A stretch of 64,000 nt of DNA from Lineus longissimus (Eukaryota > Nemertea > Pilidiophora > Heteronemertea > Lineidae): positions 5,146,001-5,210,000 of the forward strand of contig NC_088314.1 of NCBI RefSeq assembly GCF_910592395.1. The letters run 5' to 3'. The translations under genes were made by a program, and so were the position numbers. Below are positions 28,883 through 38,489 of this stretch, piece after piece; position 1 is the stretch's first letter; each line of letters starts with the position of its first letter. The notes under the pieces are model-generated. The model saw only the letters and a program-made list of their open reading frames with translations, had not been told where the DNA came from and ran no database searches.

Positions 28883-29131
28883 TTCTTCAAACATAAAGGC
28901 AATAGAAACAAGAGTCGGTTGCTGGAGCCTGGCAACTTTTGACTATGGTGGTTCTATCTCGGTCTATCGACGTCGTCTTACAATTAAACTAATTGATTAA
29001 CAAGTTCCTGTATAGTATGTTAATACTGCTGGTATATGTGGAATCCTCTTCCATCTGGTTTTACCCTGTCATGGGAAGGCAGATAATTTCATACTACAAA
29101 TGCATATCAATCTACCGCTGGTGTCACAATC

Positions 29132-29581
29132 TCAGGAATCCGTAGTCATGGTAGTAGCTTTCACCCACCACTCAATAACTGGGTCCTCCTCTTGCAATGG
29201 TCGGACAATATCCTCGGTCATAGGGTAGAAAATCGTCGGCCTAATCTTATAGGGCCGCCCAGCATCTCTGAACGCCACCCGTATTCTATCCCTGACAGTC
29301 AGCGGGTTGTCCCAATTTGTCTTTGGGGTATCCGAAGGGAGGTCCTTGAAGGCGAAGGACAACTCTGGCTGAAGGAGGATGAACCCTTGATCACACCCAA
29401 AGGCATATCTCGGGTGTGATTCAGAATAGAAAGGACCAAATGTCGTGACGAAGAAAGTCATCCTATTGAATTGAAACGCCCATTCCTTCCGTGATATGAA
29501 CGTCTTGTCCATACATCTGTAGCCAGTGGGATCGGCGTCGGACAAGACAGTCAGGACTCGGCGAACAGATTGACCAAACGT
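29132..29581 (-). CDS. YqcI-like gene, terminal exon
   Basis: Acceptor CCGATTTCAG before 29581; 149 codons, then stop at 29132-29134. It carries the most conserved motifs of the domain (SHPRYAFG, LLQPELSF, AGRPYKIRPT). Confidence 0.78.
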   Translation of the reverse strand, partial: TFGQSVRRVLTVLSDADPTGYRCMDKTFISRKEWAFQFNRMTFFVTTFGPFYSESHPRYAFGCDQGFILLQPELSFAFKDLPSDTPKTNWDNPLTVRDRIRVAFRDAGRPYKIRPTIFYPMTEDIVRPLQEEDPVIEWWVKATTMTTDS

Positions 29582-31407
29582 CTGAAATCGGAAAGAAGTT
29601 TGATATATGTAAGTCACAGAGGACACCCACCTCTTTTTTTATTCGTTTACCTACAGATTAAAGAATACCAACCTGAATGTCGGAAGCATACGGTACTTGT
29701 GGCACCTCGAAGAGGAAGGCATCTAGTCCGAGCTCTGGAACCAGTAGCACGAACTTGTAGAAGGTTGCGAGGGATCTGCAGACATTCTCTTCTGCAAAAA
29801 AAGGCAAATTCAGATTCACATATCACCTTTTAAATCGGAGAGCCATGAGAGTAAGTTTCAGTGTCAAAATCGTGGCAAAGAGTAATCCCGTGCCGGTTAC
29901 TTACCAAGACTCAAACTCTCCTGCCAATCACGTGCTCCCCACACCCTAGCCTTCTTCGCAAAGGTACACTGCGACTGCTGCTTCAAGGGTTCAAAGCGCT
30001 CCAACACCAGGCAGTTCTCGGCGTCGTAGGTGACGAAGTCGCTGATCTGACGTTCAAACTTATGAATTTGTTCTTCCGTTAAGTCGTCCAGCGTTTTCTC
30101 CATTTCCTTTTTCTGCTTCTTAAGAGGGTTGAAGACAAATGGTGAGGTGACTCGAAGTCCAACATTCTGGTCGGTTTTCAGTACATAAAAAGACACTGCA
30201 ATGGGAAAGGACCACGATTGAAAATCCGAGAGGAGTCGGAAAGAGATGGGCATAACTGGAATTTGTACAGGAAGGTTCGTTGACAGTTTTTGGGCGCGGT
30301 TCTTACCACTTTTCTAATTCCTGATGCTTTAGAGAGGGCTCTGAGGAAGGAGGAAAGACCGGGGTTAACTCAAAGTCTAGAGGAGAGGGGAAATTAGGAC
30401 AAGGCCGGGCATAACAGTAAAAAATTGTAAAGGGAAGATACGTTGTAAGCTTTCGAGAAGGCTGAGAAAGAAGGGAAGGCCGGGGTTGACTCGAAGTCTA
30501 GAGGAGAGGGAAAGTTAGAGGAGTCCATTAAGTTATGTGTACTTTTTCAATCTCCTTTTTGTTCTCGAGGAATAGAGGTTGAAGACGAAGGGCGAGCTGA
30601 CTCCAAGTCAAACATCCGATTTTCAGCACATAGAGGGAGAGAGTGCGATGAGGGCGAAAAATGAAAGTCCGGCATGGTCAGGAAACGAGACGGCGACAAC
30701 GAAAAATGAAAAACCTCCAAGGCTGGGGACGAGACGGCGATGATGAAATGTGAAAAACCTGCAAGGCCATAGGAAAGGAGACACTAAGTGACTTGACACA
30801 GCCTGGGTAAAACGGAGTATAAGCCTATAGGCCTACTCGTTAATTTAAGGATTGCGGGGGTGCGGGGGTGGGGGGTAGCCAATAAGAATAGAAGCGAGAC
30901 AGAAAAACCACTAAACGACGTACTGCCCTCAAAATTGCCGCCATATGTAATTCTAAGCGCCAATCAGCAGTTCTTCTTCCTGACGCAAGATGGCTCTGCC
31001 GGGAAAACTCGTCTGGACAAAACGGCGACCTTTTGTCTCGCCGATTGTGTGTGTTGTGCCAGGTTGCTTCTCGGCGTGCAATTTCATACCATGAAAGGTT
31101 GTTTTCCCAACCATATATCGATCAATATACTCTGTTGAAATGACTAATCAGAACAAGGAAGTACATTGTAACTGACGGCGTGGCTGATACGAATATAGAT
31201 ATGACCGCATGCCCAGCCGAAACTACCCGAGTCCTCTAAGCAAAAATCTATATAAAACACGACCTACCTCGTGTGTTTTAACTCACCTAGGAAGAGAATG
31301 AAAGCAGCCCCTGCTTGCCATGTTAGATGTATACTTAGGGAGACCGACAGTGTAGAATAAAGCAAAAGACCCACACAAGTGAGCCGCAAATATGTCAGGT
31401 ATTTCAT
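29132..31407 (-). CDS. YqcI/YcgG-family protein with hydrophobic N-terminus (complete, four exons)
   Basis: Exons: 31287-31407, 29905-30255, 29673-29791, 29132-29581; phases 1, 1, 0 agree at all three introns, giving 346 residues. ATG at 31407 is chosen because the upstream sequence carries a CRE/E-box and the exon ends in a clean GTGAGT donor. Residues about 7-26 and 28-48 are hydrophobic, with a weaker stretch at about 55-66 (SWSFPIAVSFYVLK), suggesting two or three membrane segments. The C-terminal 230 residues resemble the YqcI/YcgG family: CTFAKKARVWG, EWAFQFNRMTFFVTTFGPF, SHPRYAFG, ILLQPELSF, RVAFRDAGRPY and YPMTEDIVRP. Bacterial members include GntA, a heme-dependent N-hydroxylase; whether this animal protein shares that chemistry is unknown. 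The family call is from motif recall, not alignment. Confidence 0.7.
29673..29791 (-). CDS. YqcI-like gene, exon 3
   Basis: Acceptor TTTTTTTGCAG before 29791; donor CAG|GTTGGT after 29673. Encodes 39 full codons plus a split Glu: ENVCRSLATFYKFVLLVPEL and onward to YASDIQ. Phases match both neighbours. No ATG, so an ORF search would miss it. Confidence 0.72.
29905..30255 (-). CDS. YqcI-like gene, exon 2
   Basis: Acceptor AAATTCCAG before 30255; donor CTTG|GTAAGT after 29905, phase 1. Encodes the end of the hydrophobic region, a charged helix (KKQKKEMEKTLDDLTEEQIH) and the start of the conserved domain (ENCLVLERF, CTFAKKARVWG). If exon 1 were not used, an internal ATG at 30253 could start the protein. 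Confidence 0.72.
30330..30690. repeat. Decayed copies of YqcI-like exon 2 in its upstream intron
   Basis: The block 30520-30645 follows exon 2 sequence (about 30070-30195) base for base with scattered changes: GAGGTTGAAGACGAAGG against GGGTTGAAGACAAATGG, and GATTTTCAGCACATA against GGTTTTCAGTACATA. In translation SSPFVFNL parallels TSPFVFNP, but stops and shifts interrupt it. Shorter pieces around 30355-30395 and 30480-30515 (GGGGTTAACTCAAAGTCTAG and GGGGTTGACTCGAAGTCTAG) look like further copies of the GGTGACTCGAAGTC part. A separate 44 bp tandem pair built on GAAAAACCTCCAAGG follows at about 30688-30775. Confidence 0.6.
31287..31407 (-). CDS. YqcI-like gene, exon 1 (membrane segments)
   Basis: ATG at 31407; 40 codons plus one base; donor CTAG|GTGAGT. 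It encodes two consecutive hydrophobic stretches. The single leftover G joins TT of exon 2 to make Val, immediately before an in-frame Met. Confidence 0.6.
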
Positions 31408-31431
31408 CGCGCCACGAAAGCAGACGACGAT

Positions 31432-31444
31432 TCACGTGACGTCA
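31432..31444. promoter_or_regulatory. E-box plus CRE composite (TCACGTGACGTCA)
   Basis: TCACGTGA and TGACGTCA overlap in one 13-base block, 25-37 bp upstream of the YqcI-like start codon. The first is a perfect CACGTG E-box, the second a perfect CRE, consistent with a proximal promoter. No TATA box is evident. Confidence 0.5.
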
Positions 31445-31913
31445 TCGCGTGAGAAATGGTTCGGGTGAATTCGGAAACGCTCGTAAGAGGTTTCGTTCAT
31501 CGTTCTTCGCATAGATGGCTCTCGGCAATTGACCCGCGCAATTTGAATTTGACATTGTTCAGGGGTTTGTTCATCGGGAGAGTTTTTTATTGACGGTGAA
31601 AATCAAGAGATGTTCACTGCTCAGAGATCGTTGCGCTCTCGAAGCATTTTGGCCGTCAGCGCCGTCTTCTGACGATACTGCCAAATTGGCCCCTTCTATG
31701 CCAGATAACGATATATGACTACTAGAGCCGTACAGCAGTCGCCCAACTCTTTGCTTCGTTATTTGGTAGAACTCAAATTGCATGGATATCAACAAGGACC
31801 GGTGCTGTGACATCTATGGTAGGCGGGAGGGGACATAAATCAGAATATATCGGCCGATTAATTACTTGCCCCGCAAAGGCCTCCCGCGAATGATGCACCG
31901 CAACAATGCCCCG

Positions 31914-32340
31914 CTAAAAACACGCCGCAAAAGAATGCGCCGTAAAAATCTCGCCGCGTGACCCAATTTAAACCAATCAGGAGCCAAGGACGGTTTGAAT
32001 TTTGCGGCAGAGGTATTTTCGCGGGAGTCTTCTGCACGATTTGCGGGGACTTATGCAAATTTCGACACTTATAGCGGCGCACTTCTTTAACCAATCAGAG
32101 ACATCGTTACTTTCCAACTTATTGGCGATAGTTTACGAAGTTACGATGTCTCTGATTGGTTAAAGAAGTGCGCCGCGAAGGTCTCCCGCGAAATTTGCAT
32201 AAGTCCCCCGCAAATCGTGCAGAAGACTCTCGCGAAAATACCTCTGCCGCAAAATTCAAACCGTCCTTGGCTCCTGATTGGTTTAAATTGGGTCACGCGG
32301 CGAGATTTTTACGGCGCAATCTTTTGCGCCGTGTTTTTAG
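31914..32340. repeat. Large inverted repeat (about 195-200 bp arms, 35 bp spacer)
   Basis: The left arm, 31914-32107, runs CTAAAAACACGCCGC to CCAATCAGAGACATCG; the right arm, 32143-32340, is its reverse complement with few mismatches and ends GGCGTGTTTTTAG-like. Arms are CG-rich compared with the surroundings. Each arm carries two CCAAT boxes (ACCAATCAGAG, ACCAATCAGGAG in the left orientation) and an octamer-type ATGCAAAT. A third partial copy of the TCTCCCGCGAA part lies just left, at 31875-31890. It resembles a foldback/MITE element; the promoter motifs may be coincidental or functional. Confidence 0.9.
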
Positions 32341-33870
32341 TGTCTGATTTGATTGTCAGAGGGACATGTCAGTCCACTTCGGCACGGAGGCGACCCGCGC
32401 GTCAGGAACTTGACCCCACTATGTGACAGCATTTCGACATTGTCACCAAACTGCCATTTCCGGTGTCGAGAAATGATGGCATATTTTTGAAATTGTTTAA
32501 TGAACTTAATTGTTCGTCAGGTGGAAGTGCAGGGGTCAGAATCAACACCGCCGCATGCTGTTTTCGTATTTACAACTGTATGCATATTCAAATGAAGGTG
32601 TTTTATCTCTGAATGGATTTATGACGGGAGCGGTTTTCACAGTTAAACGTTAAACGACATTTCCTGACTGGTTTCATGATTTCGTCACGTTTTCTTGCGT
32701 TGTAATTGTGAATCATACTGCTATCACGTTATATGATGTCGCCCACGCGGATATACGACTTTGCAACCAATAAAACTTAGACCTTGATCGACTTTAGTTC
32801 GACTACAGCGGTTAACCCTCTCCCTCTGCTTACTAGAATCGGCGAAGATGTTTTTATTGCTGTCTGTACGAATGGTGAACTGTATTGTCGTACCAAAAAT
32901 TCAATGTCCGTTACGATATATCAATATCAATGGAGAATTATATTTTACATTAAATTATAAACAAACAAAGAACTGAAACTTACAAATAGAAATGAAGCTA
33001 TTTAAATCAGTCATTTGCATAGAGAACACACGAACACATTATTTTCCCTATGCAGAATGAATTTTGGTTTCTAAGACAGTCGACAGCGTGAGAAAACTAA
33101 TCGGACATAACCCCACATGAAATGAAAACGGCCAACTGCTGGTCCTGGTGTCATGCGGAGGTTTGTCTCAAGATTTGCCAGCGATAAACGTTAACCTAGC
33201 TGCACCCACCTGGTCAGGGGTCACCCCTATTTTAGTTTCAACTTCTAGACGAACATATTTTTCTGCCCGTCGACCAGAAAAAAATTATGCAGTGTCGAAT
33301 ACCTGTGGCCTCCAAACCTTGAAACTGGGGCTGTTCCTGTCGAGATTGTGATGACTATTCATACTTCAAATATCACGCCAATTCATACGTCTTCTTTCAT
33401 CAAGAGGCAATTTGGGACGTCTCGTCAACATTTGGCCAATGACAAGCCCTGTCTAATCACGGGCATGCTGTATGCGCTGAACACGCATGCTATGTGTATT
33501 CTGGTTGGCCACTGAATGCCTGGCCGGAAGTCCCATGTTACTTCTTGAGTAAAGTGGCGAATGGAAATGCAAATTTGGGCGATCTACGTTTGTCCTATTC
33601 ATTCTGTGTCCAATATACATGTATCTATCTGTCACTGAACAATAAATGTCATATTAATACAGCACAGTTTTAAATACGTTTTTCTAAATGTCATAGCCAT
33701 AATCGCCTTGAATCCGAATGTAAATACAGCAAATATATCAACCAACAATGCAACTTCTAATCAGCATATCGATTTGAATTTTTACAATGCACAAGGACGT
33801 CATTGCTTTTAGCCTCAATACGTCACCACTTCTGCGAAGATGTCATCAGTTACCGTCCACTTCGTCATGA
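32341..33870. other. 3' flank of Wnt7; no gene recognised
   Basis: No supported exon. Part of this must be the Wnt7 3' UTR. I see no convincing minus-strand AATAAA close after the stop at 33871. Confidence 0.5.
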
Positions 33871-34356
33871 TCATTTGCAGGTATATTCCTCAGTTCGTTT
33901 GCTACACTTTTTACACACCACCTCACAACACCACTTGAATTTACAGTTACACTGCCAGGTCCGCGTGTATTGATGTGTATTGTACCCTCGTCCACAGCAC
34001 ATCAAGTCGCACCCGTCCATATCGCGGGACGTACGGTTACAGATTCGCCCCACCGTCCCAATGGACGCAACCGTTGGGTTCAAGTCGCAATAATTCGGCG
34101 ATTTCTCCAAGTACACTAAATCACTTCGTCGTGGTTTCCTCCTCTTTTTCTTCTTTGGTCGTACTAATTTCAAATATATACCCCGGTCAGGCCTTTTGCT
34201 TTGGAATGGATACACGTGCTTTGCTCTATCATACTTAGCCATTAGGTAGGTCCCTATTTTTTTGAAAGGCGGCAGAGTCTGCCAACAAGTCTTCATAACA
34301 CATGATCCAGATACACCAAAGCATTTGCAACTGGTTAGCATATTCGCTTTCACTGC
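33871..34356 (-). CDS. Wnt7: Wnt7 terminal coding exon
   Basis: Acceptor ATATTTCAG before 34356; 161 codons to a TGA at 33871-33873. Contains the lipidation loop, the basic linker and the cysteine-rich C-terminal domain that contacts Frizzled and LRP5/6. Confidence 0.95.
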   Translation of the reverse strand, partial: AVKANMLTSCKCFGVSGSCVMKTCWQTLPPFKKIGTYLMAKYDRAKHVYPFQSKRPDRGIYLKLVRPKKKKRRKPRRSDLVYLEKSPNYCDLNPTVASIGTVGRICNRTSRDMDGCDLMCCGRGYNTHQYTRTWQCNCKFKWCCEVVCKKCSKRTEEYTCK

Positions 34357-37300
34357 CTGAAATATAGAGAGCATCTGTTTCAGTGTGCATTATGACACTA
34401 TATGGCTATAAAAAGAGCCGAACGACAGCCCAGGACACCTACACTCACCGACTCCTCGGGTTCTCCTTCTTTCAACAGTAAAAGACCACACCCAGACCAG
34501 AAAAGACTTTGACCAAATTGATATTTTCGCCTAAGTCAGCTCTTTACCACAAGAGTCACCTGTGGTAAAACTGCCTAAGCCAAGCTTGTAAATGTTACTT
34601 CGGCAGTTTTACATCAAGCAACATGGCCGCCAGAAACAGCAGTGGTTGCTACGTTCAACCCAGAAGTCGTAGTTACTCTTCCCAGAAGTAACCTTTTAGT
34701 AGTTAAACCTACCTTTCTCCCTGTTCCATGGTTGTGTAGGTTCATCAACGACCTCTCATCTCCAGGAATCCCCATGGCATCGAGGAATTTCTTCGAGAAT
34801 TGTATCCCATGCCTGATATCAGCGCTGCACCCACCCCACTTGAACCCGCCACTCTTTGACTTTTTTCCCGGAATCTTGGACCTATCACACCCGCAGTGGG
34901 ACAGGTTGCCCTGCATGCATGCCTGGGTGATAGAGTAGGTGATTCCTGCAGAACTCACTGCTGAAGTGTACGCTGCTTCTCGACTCGCTGCAAAGGAAAA
35001 CAATCGTAAAGAAATGATAAGACGCTCGTCCCTTGATGATGAACCTATCACACCCGCAACCAGGCTAGGTTCCTCGGCCGGCTGCACGCCTGGGTGCTAC
35101 GTGAGTGCGGTGGAACTCCGTCACTGCCAAGATGTACGCAGCCTCGCGACTATTCGGATCGCTGCAAGATCTAAAATATTTGACAATCGTCCCTTTTCAT
35201 CAAGGCCTGGGTTTGGGCAGTTGAATCCTGCAGCTGACCGCACTGGTGCGTACGCTGACTCCATTCGCAGTGCGGCTGTAGTCACTGCTCAATAAACAGA
35301 GGAATTCAAGATGTCAGCCATAGTGGCCATACTTGTTTTCAGCTACTGTCCAATACGGTTTATTTAATCAGAAAAGTACACTGTACATGTACTTTGATAT
35401 CGCTTATTCTAGAAACAAGGCATGTGCTTCTCTTTTTAATCGACAACTTTACATTATTGTTTTAATTTCTTGTGGTTGACTGTCTTCAATGAGGCAAGCT
35501 CTCTCACCCTGGAGCACCTGTAATAAATGCCCCACATTTAGAACATGACTCACAATAGATAACATTCCATAACAAACGCATTACAAACGCATCCAAGTTG
35601 TCAACTACAACTGAAGAGACTCTTTTTGATATAACCTATTTGAAAGTGATGTGGGTTCTCAAACCTCACAAAGAGAGGGCATTGGAGTCAAGCGAGTCTA
35701 TTAAACCCTTTACCTATCGTAGCATAAACATATCCATTCCAAAGGATACAATTTACACCAACACAAAGTGGAAATATTGTCGGTATTGTATCCAAAATGA
35801 TTAAGAACGAGTTCTTGATCTGTGAAAGGAGCTACTTCTCAAGACGGTCAAAGAGAGACAGAGAGTTCTCAATAACTGACTGTTCGGGCGTTGTTCTGAT
35901 CTCATCTTGGGGAAGTGGCGTTCACTGAGATGTTTCGGCTTGGGTGAGCAGCCCGTTGGGTGTTGGGCTACGCAATCAATCATTCTGTAAAAGCAGTCAG
36001 CCAACCATGTAACGCCAAGACAAGTTGCTTTAACTTCACCAATTGCCAGTTTGCCAAGTTTGTCTAGACGAATTCATCTTGAAAAGAACCAGAATACAGA
36101 ACTTTTTCCATATACGTTGTGTAGATAAATTGGGTCTTCGAGGATGGATAATTTTACATGGTATGGCAGATCGACTATCTGTCTATCAAACTCTAGAAAT
36201 TATTTCTGGACATTTGTGACATTGGCCATTTTAGTTCTTGTGAAATTGAGCGCGAGGGGTGCCACCTCCCCTGAGGGGACATGCGGACCTCAAGTGCTTG
36301 TTGACATTAAATTGATTATGAGTACCTCGAACTCCAAACTGCAGGCGACACTGACCGTGTCGTGGAAGTATAGTGTTCTGTTGCACATTGCTAACTCTTC
36401 AAAATCTAACCATGCAGACAGTGAATGGAACAATTAGCTATATACTTGGTAGTAAAAAAAACGCAGGCGTTGGTCAATTGGTGATGATAATCTGACGCGT
36501 TTCACACTGATGCTGACTAAAAATGACTGCCATAGTAACTCTAAAACTGAAAGTTCTTTACCTTCCGAGATATCACAAGTTTGAGTCTCGCGATATCGGA
36601 TCAATGATACGTCTGACCACCAAGGTCTCTATATCGACATATATGATGCAAAATATACATCTTCACCACACTGGTTAGTCAGGATGGCCAAAGTGCCTCT
36701 CTGGTCACTTGGGCGGTCCTAACAACACCAGCTTGAAACAAAAGACACTTATTTGTTTCAAATTGAGAGAGATTCACCTATCCATACCGGAGTGCCCATG
36801 CTTATCATATTTAAGGTATCACCCTCCCAGCTTTAGCCAAAGGAAAATGTCTCTGAATTACATCGTCTGAATTCGACTTGTCATAACACTTCCTATTCTT
36901 TTATGATGGGATGGTTTACTATCTTTGTGAATCTGGTCCATCAAAGAAATCCATTTATATAAATTTCTTTGATATGATTAATGACCTGTGGGGCTGTCGA
37001 ACGAATTGAAAGGCGGCTATAACTTTAGAGCCTAGATTTGCCTCCATTATCAATAACGAAAGCATGGGAATGTTGAGAGGGGAGTGAATTTCCAGAATAT
37101 CGCCGCTTGCTCCAGTCGTGATGTCGAAAAAGAGGTTTTTTGAAACCATTGGGAGTTGCACCCAAACTTCTGAAATACAAATCATAGAAAGCGCTTTTCT
37201 TTTGCCAACGGTATCATTGCTTAACGTGATGAAACAGATTCATGCAAGAATTGCAAATTCAGGTCAACACTTATAACGTGAAGCTTTTGAATGAATATGT

Positions 37301-38483
37301 AAGCTTTTGCGCGTGTTCATCACCTCTCGCGAATGAAGAAACTTTCCGTCACAAATTTTACCATCAGACGTTCACCATTTTACCATCATAACCTGTCTAG
37401 CATTTTTGTCGCCTTATTAGAAACATATGGCATATCGACATGAAATGTTGTTGCAGCAATTATGTTTTTGCACTTTTTATTTATCTTCGATGCGATAAAT
37501 GTTGTGAAAGTGTTGGCCTGCCTTTCATTTCAATATTGGTAGCCCTTTATTAGCCTTTTATTTATTCCTGTGTTTACATCTAGCAAAAGTTTATAAATTG
37601 TCCAATTAGACCCTTGCCGACAAAAAGGATTCTTGTGCCTATTATCGACAATTTGTTAGTTCGCACCGCCTTTTTCGCGACAGGGTTTTCGAAAGGCGCC
37701 GTGAAGGAGTCGATTTGAAAAGGGTCATTGTAGATTCATAATACGAGAAAGAAAATTAATTGGCGCAATAATAATGTAATACACGCCATGAAAACATTTA
37801 CTGTAGGTGTCAATAGCGATATAATACAGGCTAAGTGTGCAATAAAATGTCATTTTGAAACCATTTAGGGAAGTTTAGTTGAAGACAAACAGACTAATAC
37901 ATGTTTTGTGCAATTGATTAAGGTTTTTAACTGGCTTTTTTACTTTCATTAAAAGGTAATATATCAATGTAATATTGAGAGTTATCGGTAATAAAATCGC
38001 AAAGGGCATTATTTTTCTACCCCACTAACGACTGACTGGCAATGTAAATTTTGAAAGCAAAAGCGAAACAAATTTGATAGGAAGTGCAATGTAGGGTTAA
38101 GGTCCGCAAATCAATGGTTTATCAATTTTGGTAACAAAAGTTATGATATACCCGGAAGAAAGGGTCATTTGCCTTGCTGTTTGCATTTTTTTCGATCTTG
38201 GCGACATGTAATCAAACATCTGGTCAAAATATCTGCCAAACCTGTCACTAACTTACCATTGGGCAGCAATTCGCCCAAGAAAGTATCCTCTCCGAGGCTT
38301 GTGCAATTCCATCTGTGATATTTAAACTGGTCCTCACATTCTCGTAATCCAAGTTTCGCTCCCTGCCCGATGTAGACCAGGGCCTCGGGGCTCCTCTGGC
38401 AAATCACTCTCTGCTTGGGGGCCAGGCCCGGAATCTTGTTACAGATTATGTTCGCGCCCAGTGCAACTGCTGAGGAAATGAGC
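33871..38483 (-). CDS. Wnt7: Wnt7 ligand, three C-terminal coding exons (signal-peptide exon not found)
   Basis: Secreted, lipid-modified Frizzled ligand. Exons 38257-38483, 34713-34987 and 33871-34356 join in phases 1 and 0 and encode about 328 residues lacking only the signal peptide. Wnt7 identity rests on [19 protein letters not shown] in the first of these exons and the C-terminal block [20 protein letters not shown]. The cysteine pattern is complete to the terminal YTCK. The palmitoleoylation motif reads [10 protein letters not shown]: Ser is kept, but the usual His is Phe. The linker before [12 protein letters not shown] is longer than in vertebrate Wnt7 and strongly basic ([12 protein letters not shown]). 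The first exon would end in phase 2 and lie right of 38483; none was recognised. Confidence 0.93.
34713..34987 (-). CDS. Wnt7: Wnt7 third coding exon
   Basis: Acceptor CCTTTGCAG before 34987; donor AAG|GTAGGT after 34713. Encodes [43 protein letters not shown] and [11 protein letters not shown], all Wnt-conserved. Decayed copies of its 5' part lie in the preceding intron. Confidence 0.93.
35041..35280. repeat. Two decayed tandem copies of the 5' end of Wnt7 exon 3
   Basis: Copy 2 (35041-35169) matches exon 3 region 34881-34995: ACCTATCACACCCGCA is identical, then GCCTGGGTG, TCACTGC, TGTACGC, and the acceptor flank CGCTGCAAG. Copy 3 (35203-35275) matches the last third: GCCTGGGT, ATCCTGCAG, CGTACGCTGACTCC. 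The intronic flank (ACAATCG, CGTCCCTT) is duplicated too, so these are genomic, not retro, copies. In translation [11 protein letters not shown] parallels [11 protein letters not shown], but stops and shifts follow. Confidence 0.75.
38257..38483 (-). CDS. Wnt7: Wnt7 second coding exon
   Basis: Acceptor TTATTTCCAG before 38483; donor AATG|GTAAGT after 38257. One split base, 75 codons and one trailing base. Encodes [20 protein letters not shown], the first conserved cysteines and the N-glycosylation site NCT. Confidence 0.92.
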
Positions 38484-38489
38484 CTGGAA

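Noticed and set aside
31858-32426. ORFs of 60-80 codons on both arms of the inverted repeat
   Set aside because: They mirror each other because the arms are inverted copies; no coding features.
34939-35295. 118-codon plus-strand ORF
   Set aside because: Antisense to Wnt7 exon 3 and its decayed copies.
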